Below, one piece after another: positions 33,633 to 45,697 of a DNA stretch of 64,000 nt (within the stretch, counting starts at the first letter, position 1; each line of letters opens with the position of its first letter). The stretch comes from Ancistrus triradiatus (Eukaryota; Chordata; Actinopteri; Siluriformes; Loricariidae): positions 321,766-385,765 of the forward strand of contig JAJAGP010000206.1 of assembly GCA_025084515.1 (NCBI GenBank), read 5' to 3'. The position numbers and the translations under genes are program-made. The notes under the pieces are model-generated. The model was not told the origin of the DNA and made no database searches. It saw nothing but the letters and a program-made list of their open reading frames with translations.

Positions 33633-34376
33633 TTGTTACACATAGCTGGACAGTCAGGAAATGGCTGTGAAAGGAAATGTGGGGGTGTAATGAATGACTA
33701 AACCGTCTTGTTCTCCAATAGCATGGCTGTAACATGCATAAGTGGATCCTTCATCCCCTGGCAAACACCTACTAATTCACACTGACAGAAACCCTAAAGG
33801 TGTTAACTCCTACTCTTTTTCAGAAATACACCAGAGCCAGAGACATAAAGTGCTTATTTAATGTGAAATACAGTATAGAATGACCAGCTGCAGTTATTTT
33901 TCACTCTGCGAGGTCAGTTCTCGCCCCAGCATGCCGTCTGGGATGCGGCCTTGGTTTTAATATTAGACATGTTAGCAGCTTGGCTATTTAACTGCTGACA
34001 GATTATCTAGAATTGGCTATAGGTAGAACTGAATGGAATTTTAGCAACTGTCTGTACGGTTGTGTTCACTGTAATATGTTTAATGTCCTGAGTGAGTGAG
34101 GTTTGTGTGGTTATTATGGTAGGTATGATATGGTAGATTTTTTGGGCCATGGTAACAGTACATTGCAGAATCTTTATATTACTTTATTATAATGTAATCT
34201 ATTATATTACTTTATATTACCTTCATATTCGGTATCTATATATGATCGTTAATTATTATAGGAAACAATAAACATCACAGTTTAAACAAAGAACTCTGTT
34301 TGGCTGGACAAATTAAACTTTCCATTCATTAAACTGGCAGCATGACTGACTAGACTTGGTTTCTGTCTCCACTAGG
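33633..34376. other. No gene recognised
   Basis: AT-rich; includes runs of TATTAC/TTATAT around 34180-34230. Confidence 0.4.
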
Positions 34377-34465
34377 GTTGCCGCTAACGATTTTATTTCA
34401 GTTAGTCGATTAATCTGCCCATTAATTCATAGATTTTTATTGTTGCGTAATTAATGTAACAATTT
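34377..34465. mobile_element. hAT-type terminal fragment
   Basis: TAGGGTTGCCGCTAACGATT and TTAGTCGATTAATCTGCCCA resemble the ends of the hAT element at 19585. Only this end is seen. Confidence 0.5.
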
Positions 34466-34469
34466 ACCC

Positions 34470-35050
34470 CTAATAATAATAATAGAACTTTATTTCTTAG
34501 CGCCTTTCAAGAAACTCAACGCGCTTTACAGATAAACCAATATGACAAATGTCAATAAAATACGCATACAATAACAAAACACAATTTTAAAAAAAGGGTT
34601 AAAAAGTATTTCCAAACAAGTTCATTTTAAGTGCTTCTTAAAATCTGAAAGTGATGTGCAGGTACGAAGATACAAAAGGACTGAATTCCAGAGCTTGGGA
34701 CCAATAACACTAGATGCTGTTTCTCCAACCTTGCATGAGTTAGCAGGAGGCAAAGAGAGTAACTGTGCTTCAGCAGATTGTAGCACGCGAGCCAGACGGT
34801 GGGGAAACAGAAGATCTGAGAGATATGAAGGTGCTAAACCATGTAGAGATTTGAAAACCAGTAACAATATTTTGCATTGAATACGATAATGGACTGGGAG
34901 CTAGTGTAGATCTTTAAGTTCCCATGGTTGAGTAAGGGTAAGAATCCTTGTGGCCGAGTTTTGTACGGACTTCAACTTCTTGAGGCTGCTGGAAGGAAGC
35001 CCAATTAACACATAGTTACAGTAATCGAGCCTAGATGTAATAAAGGCATG
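34470..35050 (-). pseudogene. L2-clade LINE, 3' end of ORF2 and tail
   Basis: Read on the minus strand, the fragment starts in the RT thumb region (VHAFITSRLDYCN), continues through VQNSATRILT and a stop where the family has the Trp of LHWLP, and then KSLHGLAPSYLSDLL and GPKLWNSVLLYLR. These are signature C-terminal motifs of L2/CR1-type LINEs. Downstream the 3' region reaches AAGCGCGTTGAGTTTCTTGA and ends with a (TTA)n tail. The 5' part, with endonuclease and RT catalytic boxes, is missing, as in typical 5'-truncated insertions. Confidence 0.85.
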
Positions 35051-35335
35051 AACAATAAATAAATATCAAAAATGTGTCTCATTAATATTTCAATATTTTA
35101 TTCAATCATAAACAATTGTAACAAAAAAACCTAAGTATACACTTCAAGGCATTATTCCATGAAAAAAACTGGTAAATTTCCATTTTTACAATTCAACATA
35201 CAATCTCCTCCAACATAACATTAAATAAGTTCAATTCAGTTGTAAGAAAAATAGTAATTCAAGTTAAATAATAATCCCCCCCACCACAGTGTACCCATCT
35301 TCCACACTCAAATGGCCATTAATGGCCATTAAATG

Positions 35336-35412
35336 GCCAGAATTAAGGCAGTTCTGAAGGCAAAAGGGGGTGCTAGCAAGATGTACCTAAAAAGTGTCCA
35401 GTGAGTACATGC
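35336..35412 (+). mobile_element. Tc1-like 3' end fragment
   Basis: TAAGGCAGTTCTGAAGGCAA and GGGTGCTAGCAAGATGTACC are the end of a Tc1 transposase gene followed by its terminal repeat (CTAAAAAGTGTCCAGTGAGT). Confidence 0.6.
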
Positions 35413-35443
35413 CCTTAAAATGGTTATGACATGGACTTATTTA

Positions 35444-35984
35444 CCGTATTTTTCGAACCATAAGGCGCACTTAAAATCCTTTAATTTTCTCAAAAATCGA
35501 CAGTGCGCCTTTAAATGCGGTGCGTCTAATGTATGAATTAATTCTGGTTGTGCTTTCTGACCTAGAACCGATTGTAGATGGTACACGGCGCTCATAAATC
35601 TGTCAAAATGTTTTAGCACGGTCTTTGGTAAGTTACGAAGCTTAAGGCAAACGTAGTGCGCAGCATATCGGGGTAATACGGTATGTGCTTCAGCATTAGG
35701 GTACGTGCATTCATTCCTTTATTTTCGAAGCAGATTTCAAACTCAACGCTATCAGTCACGCAGTACAACATGGACATAGAGCAGCTGCGAGAGAATTCAA
35801 CATTAACGAATCAATGATACGGAAGTGGAGGAAGCAAGAAGACGCCCTGCGCCAGGTAAAGACCAAACCGAGCTTCCGACGGAACTTAATGTATGAACTT
35901 TATGTATGAAAATAGATCCGTTAGCAGCCGATCGTTGATATTGCGTCTTATAATCCGGTGCGCTTTATGGTCCGGAAAATACGG
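35444..35984 (+). mobile_element. Pogo-like MITE, copy 2
   Basis: The ends CCGTATTTTTCGAACCATAA and (reverse complement) CCGTATTTTCCGGACCATAA are inverted repeats with TA on both sides (35442-35443, 35985-35986). It has the same internal order as copies 1 and 3 but lacks about 30 bp near the right end, including one subterminal repeat. Confidence 0.88.
35724..35855 (+). pseudogene. Pogo transposase DNA-binding exon fragment
   Basis: The frame stays open for 44 codons with ISHAVQHGHRAAAREFNINE, then SMIRKWRKQEDALRQ (Val to Ile in the recognition region relative to the other copies). It ends at CAG followed by GTAAAG. Confidence 0.75.
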
Positions 35985-36659
35985 TAGTTACTGCAGTAAT
36001 ATCCAACTGAGATTCACTTTAAACATCCATGTGCAAGCAAAATAGTTAAAATGACCACAACAACAGCCGCTAACGTTAATGTAAAACATTTTCTTACCTG
36101 TACTTAAGAATTAAATTTTGCAGAAAATATAAAACGGATGAAATACAAAACAGGTGTATGTGATTAGGCATGCTGTAACGTTGGGTAACCATAACAGATG
36201 TGAAGAAACGATCTTTAACCTGGGGGTGATGGGGAAACCTTTTAAAATCGATTTGAAGTGAATGCTACTGACAAAGACACATCCCGCATTTTGACAATCC
36301 TAATGTATCATGCTTGGGTAGGGCTAAAGACAGGACTCATGGTGCTGTCTTGCTGCTGTCTGTGATGCTTTCGCTTCAGGTCTTCGTGCATAGCAGCTGT
36401 ACTGTTGTGATAAGCCATTTCATATTTGCAAAGCTCATAACATTGTTGGGTCTCTGTCTAACACGCTTTAGATGGTCGTGGGTGAGATTTTCATTGAATT
36501 ATTTATGTTTATTTAAACTGCATCTTGTTCTCCAGGGGGTTTGTTCGGGATCTGTCTTCACTTCAATTCATTACGATGTCACCCCACCCCTTGTCTGTAC
36601 TGTATGAAATCAGACATATCATAATACCGGGTTCATGTGTATATATTGAACCGTAGGGG
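35985..36659. other. No gene recognised
   Basis: Nothing supported. A 97-codon plus-strand frame at 36314-36607 has no known domain. Confidence 0.4.
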
Positions 36660-37263
36660 GGTGTACACTTATTAATCCGATAACTGCAGAAAATCAGATT
36701 TTGTCAGTACACCAATCAACGAGTATACATGCACTTGAGTACTCAAATTATGGTGAAACCTCCGGATTTACATGACTTTGGCAGTAATCGGATTTCTAAT
36801 TTGCAGCCAGCCAGTAATCTCACAGAAATATGTGACATAAACTTCAAACTTTAATATTAAATAATCAAATAATTCATTTAAGTATATACTGCATTACAGA
36901 ATGTCCACAGTGTTTGATAGCCGTTTCGCTGCCCGTAATTTCGTTGCACGTTTAATTCCGGGATGGCCAAATCCAGCCAAAAACCTACCGCTAAAGTCAA
37001 TTGAAAAATTGGCCAAATAAAGTTCTTAGTTTATGCGGATCTGGCAACCGCAGGAGAAGGCGCACACACATGCGCAGACTGTAAACACCAATTATTATTG
37101 GGTAACTGGTATACATGCTATGAGTAATCTGATCACTGTGGTAAAATCCAGCTCTTTTTTTATCTGATATCTTAATCAGATTTCTAGATCAGAATATGCT
37201 ATATACATAACCATTTGAATAATCCGGCTATGATCGGATTATTAAGTTAATGTAAACGCACTC
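36660..37263. mobile_element. MITE, second family member of the one at 55153
   Basis: The left part (ACTTATTAATCCGATAACTG) and the right part, reverse-complemented (TTAACTTAATAATCCGATCA), form inverted ends. The interior shares GGCAGTAATCGGATTTCTAA, TTGCAGCCAGCCAGTAATC and TAATCAGATTTCTAGATC with the copy at 55153-55787. No coding sequence. Confidence 0.75.
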
Positions 37264-38094
37264 AGTGAGTAGACAGACCTGCCAAAATATAGCATGACAA
37301 CCAAAGATCTTTTGTAGGAAATGTGGATGTATAATTAATGGCAGACGGCACAATATTCCAGTACAAGTATGTGCCATTAACATCCGCATTACAGTCTGTG
37401 AAACAATTTGTAAACCTGAATGTTGAATGTTGAATAGTCTTTTTAGGGTACTGTAATGTTGAACATGTTTAAAGGGTGATTTCTGTTCTGGAAATTAGTG
37501 TTTCTTCAAGTGGGCTCTTTCCCTTTTGGTTGTGTGCAGCCACCGATGTAGCCACATTTGTCTTTATAATTCATTGTGTGGGTTTATACAATATTTTGGT
37601 CATTGTTAATGTGTGCTTATAAATGAAGAACCACAGTGTTGTGTATTTCCTGGAGGGAGTGATATATGTAACAGTTTAGGCTTCAGATGCTGTGTAGATG
37701 GTGGCATTCCACTCTTGTTTCCAGTGGTATCTTTGATTAATTTATTTGTTTGTGCACAGGTTGCTTGAGAAAGTATCCTTTATATTTTTTCCAGTTGCAT
37801 ATAAAGATTACATGACTATGGTAAAGTCCTGTCAACGTCCATTTTTCACAGAACGTAATGTTGTTGTTAAACAGCACAAACCTGTACATGAATGATCTCT
37901 ACACAGGGTATGTAAATGGAATAGCTTGACTGTTGGTAGAATGGTTACTTTACCCCCCTCCCCCTAGGGACAGGAGGTGAGTGGAATGGGGTTCATGTTC
38001 AGAGGACATGCAGTGACACACAGGTCTCCAGCTAGTTTGCTAATCTCCTCATGAGTGGGGTGAGAAGGACAGAGATGGATTACCTGCCAACCCC
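37264..38094. other. No gene recognised
   Basis: Unique AT-rich sequence; a C-rich run lies near 37951-37967. Confidence 0.4.
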
Positions 38095-38460
38095 TTGGCT
38101 TCCACTCTCTTGGCACAAAGTCCCAATGGACTTTCACAACTCTGTGCAACTGTCCTTATCTCTGAAATGGTACATAGTAAAAGACACTACGAGTTATGCA
38201 GCGCCCGAGCGCGCACTCTGAAGGCATTTCATGGAACGGCTTACATGGAATTATTACAAAGCGAATTTCCTAACCGTGACGTCACTCAGTTGCCACATGA
38301 TTTGTTTCAGAAGGCGGTCTGCTCGCTCTGCAGATTGACTTTCATGGGAGAAGACCCAAAAAAATGTCCGTTGGCCAGTCAGGAGAACATGGAGGTATCA
38401 GGTGGAGCGGCAAGGTCACTTTTGAGATAGAGTGGTCACGCTTCACAGGCATGTATTATT
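38095..38460 (+). other. Unique, more GC-rich segment with an open frame
   Basis: A 111-codon plus-strand frame (38095-38430) is open and the sequence is free of repeat words, with CpGs at GCAGCGCCCGAGCGCGC. The peptide has no domain I know and no acceptor/donor pair clearly frames it. It could be a conserved non-coding element, an alternative first exon or chance. Confidence 0.35.
38277..38284 (+). promoter_or_regulatory. Full CRE palindrome
   Basis: TGACGTCA in the context CCGTGACGTCACTCAG, within the GC-richer unique segment. Confidence 0.4.
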
Positions 38461-39719
38461 TAGACTGGCTAGCCAGCACCTTTAGCTGGAGGCAGCTGTG
38501 ATTTAATGGAGAACAACTGGAACTGCATTCAAGGAGTGGAAATAGATAAAGTTCAAACCAGCAGCAGGTATAATCCATCAAGCACAGGGTCAGTTTCATT
38601 GCATTATTGTTATTTAGCCAGTCCATATCCAGAGAGAGAAGGGGGATACCTTTATATCTCATGCGACTGAAGCTGGCGCTCATCAGAAAGAACATGAGGT
38701 GCATAACCCCTTTGCCTTTGTTTTGGGGGATTTTCATTTGCATATATTTGGTCACCCGATTCAAAGATGTAAGACGGTGTGATCGTGGCAGGTATCAGTA
38801 GGACAGAGCAGGATTGGGTTTTTTTTTGTGAAAACACAAAGCTACGCCATTCTTTGATGTGACAGCTGTGAAGTTCAAAGAGAGCTTGTACAGAGGAGCA
38901 CATGGGCTTTTCCTCATCTGCACGTATTTGAGACATGGCAGTTGTGCTTGTGTGATGTGTTGCTTATCGTTCATGTTGTCTTGCCATATCAACGTTTGTT
39001 AGACTCAACATTTGAGTTGTACTTTTTTTTTAAGCCGAAAGGTCTTCCTGATGTTTATTTTCCCGCATCCATCTCAATAGAGTTTTTATTCCTAATATGG
39101 TTTGGTGCTACATGAACTGTACGGTCACGTGCCTCTGGAGATCTGTGACATCGTTCTCATAGTTGCTGCTGCTTCGACTGGCTTCCATACTGTGTAAACA
39201 CTGTGCAGATCACGTCTTTACTCCTGGAAGAAAAGAGGGAAGTTGAGAGAGGGGCTTCACTGTTTTACACTCATATTTGAGTCCCTTTTTTCTAGATTTA
39301 TCTACCGTCTTCCTACCATTTATGAGACATTTAATAAAGTTGTTTGAGTTGGTGTGCTGTTTCTTCCCCCAAGCGGATAATGTCAGGTAAACAGTAGAGT
39401 AAGTTCTAATGTTTCCAAACTGGGTGAGCAGACAAGGCTTATGTCATAAGCTCTGGTGAGCTCCTTAAGTTTGCTTAATCTTCCTTTACTACTGCTCCAC
39501 CTGCTCTTCCAATGACCGCCCTTCTAAAATGCTCATGTCTCAAATATGTTGTTTAATACTGAATATTTACCTGTTTAATTGTCCAGAATTCAAATTGTAC
39601 TCTGCTAATTATGTCCACACTAATACTTTTCTTATTTGAATTTCTTAGCTTTTTTTTTTTTTTACCTCCCACCAATTTTGGTCATTGCAGGCACACCCCA
39701 TTCAGGGTGCACTTCCCAG
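38461..39719. other. No gene recognised
   Basis: Overlapping short frames on both strands at 38456-38992 have no recognisable domain. Poly-T runs lie near 38819 and 39648. Confidence 0.4.
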
Positions 39720-40375
39720 TAGGGTTGTGCGATATGTATCATCTACGATACTGACATTTTATCGGTTGCCATCAAAGGCACCTCCACAACTAATTTCACC
39801 ATCTGTGAACTAACGACCATGCAAAATATGAAGATTATGACACTTCATTTGATCAAATGTACTGTTAAGGATAGGTTTGGCTCGGATGTTCTGCTTGACC
39901 ATAAATCTGTTGTTGTGGCAAAATGTTTAACCTGCTGCAGTTTATGCTCTACATTTCTAAGTAAATAAATAAAAAAGCCTGTTTTCCTTGCATTTAAATT
40001 TCCTTTGTGTCATTAGTAAGCAACAATTAATATCATATTAACAAGAGGGACTGTGGTAGCCTATTGGTTAAGGTACTGGACTATGGACTAGAAGGTCCAG
40101 GGTTCAAATCCCACCTCTGCCAAGCTGCCACTGTTGGGTCCTTGAGCAAGCCCTTTAACTCACAATTGCTTGGATTGTAAGACTGTATCAATTGTAAGTC
40201 GCTCTGGATAAGGGCGTCTGCTAAATGCTGTAAATGTAAATGTAAGTGCAATCTCGTGCAATGTAAGACTTATACAAACGCATTTGTGAATGATGCAAAG
40301 TATCGTATAATTATCGTTATCAAGACAATCCCAGAAAATATCGAGAGAATTTTTTTCTCAATACCACTCACCCCT
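39720..40375. mobile_element. hAT-like element carrying a SINE
   Basis: It starts TAGGGTTGTGCGATATGTAT and ends, reverse-complemented, TAGGGGTGAGTGGTATTGAG. The 8 bases outside are similar but not identical (CTTCCCAG and GCACCCAG). A SINE occupies 40046-40244. No transposase frame. Confidence 0.55.
40046..40244 (+). mobile_element. tRNA-derived SINE, full length
   Basis: GGGACTGTGGTAGCCTATTG, GGTTCAAATCCCACCTC, TTGGGTCCTTGAGCAAGCCC and GTCGCTCTGGATAAGGGCGT in order, with an AAATGTAAATGTAA tail. Confidence 0.92.
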
Positions 40376-40889
40376 AGCACCCAGTGAACCTGGAAGGGTG
40401 ATGCCCAGCACAAGGGACAGGTGTACTAACTGCTGCTTTCCATCTCCTTAAGCCAACCAGAGACCTGGCTAGAAGATTGAAAAATGCCATCCTTCCTACC
40501 CAGAGGCAATAATGCTGTCTCGAAGCTTGGCCGTGACCACTGTAATCTGGTTTGGACATGCAAATTAAATGGCATTTTTTCCATTTTCCATGTTTTCTGT
40601 CTAAATTACCATATTTCCATTTACAGTGCGTTGCAGATACAGCAATAAAACGCCCGTGTAGCACGTCTGCATGCTAAGCGAGCAAGCAGATTGATGCCGT
40701 GCACAACAGCGTTGGCAATCACAGACCGATCGCTTCATGAGATGTCAGCATTTTTGACTGTCTCTACTTTTCTTTTGGCTATACAACAAAGCGAAAACAA
40801 GATTTTTAATGTATCTCATTGCAGCACATATTCAGAAATATTCTCCCAGCGTGGACAGAATGCTAAAAAGATGGTACACCTTTTACAAA
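40376..40889. other. No gene recognised
   Basis: Minus- and plus-strand frames of 70-96 codons without known domains. Confidence 0.4.
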
Positions 40890-41425
40890 TACAGTAATGT
40901 GCAAAAGTCTTAGACCACCAAGGTGGCATTGTGGCTCGGTGGGTAGCACTGCCGCCTCATAGCAAGAAGGTCCTAATACATAGGACATAATGACCATATA
41001 TAATTATTTCTCAGTCTCTTTATTAGAATACAACCTTAAAATATAGGACATTTGTATGGAGTATTAAGAAACAAATCAGAAAAAGAAGTTTTCAGTGTTA
41101 CCTTCCCTTATACTTGAGCAACAGCAGCATCTGGCAGCTTCACCAGTATGCCAAGTTGATCCTTCTACAGTTTGAAGAAGCTTGAACAGGAATGGTCTTT
41201 TTGGAAGATTAGCAGCCAAGAAACCACTTTTCTGGAAGGGGAACAGGGTGAAAAGGCTGAGATATGCTAAAGCTCACAAAGACTGGTATAAGATCAGTGG
41301 AAAAGAGTATTATTAAGTGATGAAACCAAGTTTGAGATTATTGGGTCCAATCCAATGGTCATTATAGCAGTGCTAAAAACAACAAATCTAATGGTGGCTT
41401 AGGATTTCTTTAGGAAAGTATATTT
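40890..41425 (+). mobile_element. Tc1-like deletion derivative
   Basis: It begins TACAGTAATGTGCAAAAGTC and contains ATAATGACCATATATAATTA and CTTGAGCAACAGCAGCATCT, matching the copy at 43109. A piece of another tRNA-like SINE (GTGGCTCGGTGGGTAGCACT) lies at 40920-40972. The catalytic half of the transposase is gone and the right end is decayed. Confidence 0.75.
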
Positions 41426-43108
41426 CAGAGCTGATGTTGCCGTGTCCTTCAGCAACATTGGGTGCGGAGTGCAGGTTCCACCCGACCTAAAGTGTGTGCT
41501 GTACATCATTCTACGTCTCTATAATGAAAAGAGCCCAAGTGTCATCCACTTTGCAGAGGAAATGAGTGAATGCAGCCTTGATTGCTGCCAAAGCTAGTGT
41601 TGTCATTCCTGCTCCTCCCTTACTGGTCATTGGTTTCCCTTATTAGTAGTCTGGGATTGGAATTTCGTGCCCATAAGTCAGTCAGATTACAGTAGTGTAA
41701 ACCTTTGGAGGCTTTGTTTACACGTTGGCTGAGTCTAAAACTGCCAAGAGATTGTGGTAGACCAATGTGGGAGGCATAGCTTGTGCTGTGCTGTGGTGTA
41801 GATGCTAGGCAGCTGGTGATTTAGAAGGGCTTAACCGATGAGTGCAATTGCGGGCGAGGTGAGTGATGGGCCGGTAGTGCCATAATGTGTCACTGAGGTA
41901 GCCCTCACGCCGCTGTCTGCCGCTCAAGGACGTTTCGGGGCTGATTGCATTACCTGAGGTGTGGACAGACACTGTGGGTTGCTATGGGCTGTTGGAGTTG
42001 TTGTATCCTATATAGTGTAGCACCGTTCTCACATATGACAGTCAGCTGACACTCTTGTGTACGTAGGCTTATGTAACTAAGGCTTATTTTATAAATACAC
42101 AGGTAACTTTTGTGTTATCGTTTCCCACACAGACACCTAAAGCTGCTTGAGTCTTGGTTCTCAGAGAGTGAAATGTTAGTAATTACAGTTGTCGGGTAAT
42201 AAGTACTGATTTGAGTACCGACGCCGGGATCCCCAAAACGGCTGTTACAGATTGGGAGGGATTAGTTACTGAGACTGTCATTGTCTGAGTGACAGTGCTT
42301 GTGGGGGATGGGTAGAATTATGGTTCGTGCATGGCGAAAGACCAGTCCTTGAAAGCCATAAAAAGGAAGCGCTCGGAAAGATGGAACGGCATCTGCCACG
42401 GCTTCCCAATACGCTAAAAAAGGCTCCCCTTGGATTTCCAAAACCCCCTGGGCATCTCACGCTCATGCTGTTTTTATCTGTGTGTGGGAGCGACAGTGAT
42501 AGCAAGTGAATGTGTGTGCGCGTGGGTCTGTGCGTCTGTGCATTCTGCACTTGTATTATCAACATTATGAGCGTTAACGTGGACTTTTAGATTTCCCTGA
42601 TTGCTAATGGCTGATACTTGTGCAAGGTTGTGTGTCTCCTGTTCCTACTGACAGGATGATCCGAAAGAGTAAACCATCATTTACAGTACTTTACCACACA
42701 CTGAATCCTTTTTACATCCAATTTACACAAGTTCCATGTCGGGCAAGTCCATGTGCTACAGTTGCCCTTGCTAATGACATCCATGGAAGTTATTTCACAA
42801 GAAGACATTGGTTAAATGACATGCAGAGAGGTAAAGGAGCACTGGAGAGGGACAAAAAGAGTCACTTGCCTCAGGGCTTGGAAGCACTTGAGTTAATTGA
42901 TTGCACAGTAATGAATAGATAACAGTACAGTGTTAGGTGATCAAGAGTAAAGGCGTTTATTAGTGGTCACAGTTAACCAGAGCAAAGAATTAAATTGGTC
43001 TTTGGTAATGTGACACTGTTTGTGCATGGTGTATGCTGAAGGGATTAAAAAAAGATTCTGTTATTTTGATAAAGCATTTATGAGGCCTTGTCTTCTCTAA
43101 CGTAGATT
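41426..43108. other. No gene recognised
   Basis: No repeat words seen. A GT/GTGCG-rich run lies near 42508-42540. Short frames on both strands lack domains. Confidence 0.4.
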
Positions 43109-43595
43109 TGAGGTACTGTGCAAAAGTCTTAGGCCACCATTAGATTAGATATACCATTGTTTTAGCAATGGTATAATGACCATATATATTTCTTTCCCAG
43201 TCTCTTTATTTGAATACAGCTACAAAATACAGGACATTTGTATGCAGTATTAAAAATTTGGAGCTTATGCAGGCTACAGTGGCAAGTGTGACCTTGCCTT
43301 ACATTTGAGCAAGTGCTCCTTCTGAAGTCCGAAGAAGCTTGATAAAGAAGGATGTTTTTGGACAGGTAGCACCCAAGAAACTGTTTTTTCGGAAGAGGAA
43401 CAGAAAGAAATGGATAAGACATGCTAAAGCTCTTAAAGGTTGGAATGAAGATCAGTGGAAAATGATATTATGGAGTAACGAACCCAAGTTTGAAATTTTT
43501 GGGTCCAATCATTGACAATGTGTTACATACGGTCATTATATCGTTGCTAAAACAACAAATCTAATGGTAGTCTAAGACTTTTGCATAGTACCGTA
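43109..43595 (+). mobile_element. Tc1-like MITE with both ends
   Basis: The left end GGTACTGTGCAAAAGTCTTA and the reverse complement of the right end GGTACTATGCAAAAGTCTTA are inverted repeats. The middle still encodes part of the transposase (KALKGWNEDQW ... LWSNEPKFEIFGSN). The usual WSDE reads WSNE, so the first catalytic Asp is lost. Everything after this point up to the 3' end is deleted. Confidence 0.82.
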
Positions 43596-43633
43596 TGTAG
43601 ACAAGCCAAAGCCAGCAGGAACACTCAGTTAAA

Positions 43634-43769
43634 ACAGTGGTGGCTTAATGGTTAAGGCTCTGAACTACTAATACACACAGCTTGTTGGTAGGGTTTCACC
43701 AAGCTGCCACTCTTGCTCCTGCTCAACTCAGTTGTAAGTTGTTCTGGATAAGGGTGCTAAATGGTGTAC
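43634..43769 (+). mobile_element. tRNA-derived SINE, diverged and deleted
   Basis: GTGGTGGCTTAATGGTTAAG (A-box side), CACCAAGCTGCCACT and GTAAGTTGTTCTGGATAAGG. The B-box region is badly decayed. Confidence 0.7.
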
Positions 43770-44489
43770 TGAAAAAAAACATAAACAGTGTTTGATTCAA
43801 AGAGCAGTGCAGGATGGGTCAAAGCTTTCAGGTGACGAGCAGGGGAGGGTCAGAGGATGATCAATTCCTGAAAATCTCCTGTCCTTTCAAACCACAACAA
43901 AAATATATCCTATCCTGGGCAGCAGGTTCAATGGGCATAAGGCCAGTCTCAGGAAGACTGTTTTATATCTTACATTAGACAAACGGATAAAGACTGTTTT
44001 ATATCTTAGCAGTGTTCAAGGCTTTTCCATCTATGTAGGCTAGTAAGTTGGTTAAGTTGCTTTGAGGTGACAAAATGTTCATCAGATTTGCACTGGCTTG
44101 AGCAGCTGTGAGCAGCAATGAAGTGTGAAGTTCTATTTCCAGTGAAATGAGGCTTTGTCTATAGGATCCCCTTTCGGTGAATCTGGGCCATGCAAGTGTA
44201 AGAGGCCTTATGGGATGAGGACCACTTTCCTAACATTTAACTCCCTGAGGAGGCCTGTTCATGCAGGATGTGCAGCTCTGCCTGTTATGCGATGCCAACA
44301 TTGTCCTTGCACCCAGAACTCGAGTGCCCTTGCGGACATCAGCAGATCTTCACTGGAGAAAAAGCTTGGCCCAGCAGGTGGCTTGATTTCTTTGCAGGTG
44401 TGTTGAGGGAAGAGCTGCCTGTTGAACATGCAATTTGCAATGCAAGGAAGGTGGATGGCCGGAGAGGGAAGAGGGAGGGGATGCCAGGA
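43770..44489. other. No gene recognised
   Basis: Unique sequence; long minus-strand frames that begin in the neighbouring minisatellite spill into it. Confidence 0.4.
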
Positions 44490-45045
44490 AGGATGTGCAT
44501 TAATGAGGCGGGAAGAGCTTGGAATAGCCAGGAAATATGTGCAGTGCTGAGGAGGGAGGACATTGGAGAAGCAATGGTACATGAGCACTGCAAAGGAGAG
44601 AGGAGAAGCCAGATAATACGAGCAGTGCTGAGGGGGTCGGAGTAGCCAGGTAATACGAACAGTGCCGAGGAAGGAGAAGCCAGGCAATATGAGCAGTGCT
44701 GAGGAGGGAAGTGGAAGGAGAACAAGCAGTACAAGCAAAGCTGAGGCAGGAGGAGAAGCCAGGCAATACGAACAGTGCTGAGGAGGGAATACAGGCAATA
44801 CAAGCTGAGGAGGAAGGACAATCCAGTCGATAAGAAATGGTAGTGAGGAGGCAGCAGAAGTCAGTCAGTACAAGCAGTGCTGAGATTCAAAAAGAAGGAG
44901 AAGGCAGACAATATGAGCAGTGGTGAGGAGAGGGTAGAGGCCAAGTAATGCAAGCAGTACAGTGGATGGAGGAGAAGGCAGGTAGTACAAGCAGTGCTGA
45001 GGAGGAAAGAAGGAGGACAACTCAGGCAGTATGAGCAGTGAGCTA
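44490..45045. repeat. Minisatellite, about 38-bp unit, 13-14 copies
   Basis: The word GCAGTGCTGAGG (or close variants) recurs at 44541, 44622, 44660, 44693, 44772, 44874, 44917, 44991 and elsewhere, with spacing mostly 33-43 bp. The unit is roughly GAGGAGGGAGGAGAAGCCAG plus GCAATACGAGCAGTGCT. Because it has few stop triplets in antisense, three overlapping minus-strand frames of 88-179 codons stay open. They are low-complexity products of the array and not genes. Confidence 0.85.
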
Positions 45046-45164
45046 TAACTGATCGAACGTGATGCTCCTTCCAATGGGACTCGGCAGCGAAACACAGACA
45101 GATTGCACCCTGGTAGAAAAAGACATCAGCAGTACAATAACCATAGATCCCACACATCCTTACA

Positions 45165-45470
45165 TGCATTCGTTCCTTTTCTTATCTGCTTAATACTTAG
45201 GAAAGCCAGTGCCCACACAGGGCGTAAGGCAGGAACAACCCTAGACAGGACTCGTATCCATCGTAGGGCACATGCACTCACACACAAAGGGCATTTTAGA
45301 AACTCCAGTCACCCTAACATCAGTGTTTGGAATGTTGGAGGAAACCTGAGTCCCTGGACCACACACAGAGAGGACATGCAGACTCCATACAGGTGAAGTC
45401 CAAGGTCGGGATCGAAAGGGGGACGCTGGAGCTGTGAGGTGACTGTGCTAACTGCGTGCACCACCGTCCA
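45165..45470 (-). mobile_element. L2/CR1-type LINE 3' end, antisense
   Basis: CATTCGTTCCTTTTCTTATC, CACACAGGGCGTAAGGCAGG, GTTTGGAATGTTGGAGGAAA, GGACATGCAGACTCCATACA and GGGATCGAAAGGGGGACG are in the order of a very common fish LINE 3' region in antisense. The tail side is at 45165. Confidence 0.75.
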
Positions 45471-45697
45471 GAAATATATATATACTTTTGTTTCTACACT
45501 CATTGTCCATTTTAGGTCCACTTACCATATAGAAGCGCTTTGCATTTCTACAAATCCAAACTTGGTCCATCTTTTTCTCTCCATACTTTGTTCCCTGTTC
45601 CTTTTTACACTGTTTGCTAATGGTCAGGACTCTCACTGTTTGGGTGGTGGATCATTCTCAGCACTGCAGTGAGACTGATGTGCTGGTGGTGTATTAG

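Noticed and set aside
34622..34880. Overlapping 81- and 74-codon frames on both strands as host genes
   Set aside because: The minus frame is the C-terminus of an L2-type LINE and the plus frame is its shadow.
44259..44821. 179- and 160-codon minus-strand frames
   Set aside because: They run through a 38-bp minisatellite in different frames with the same repeated motif; no signal, domain or splice context.
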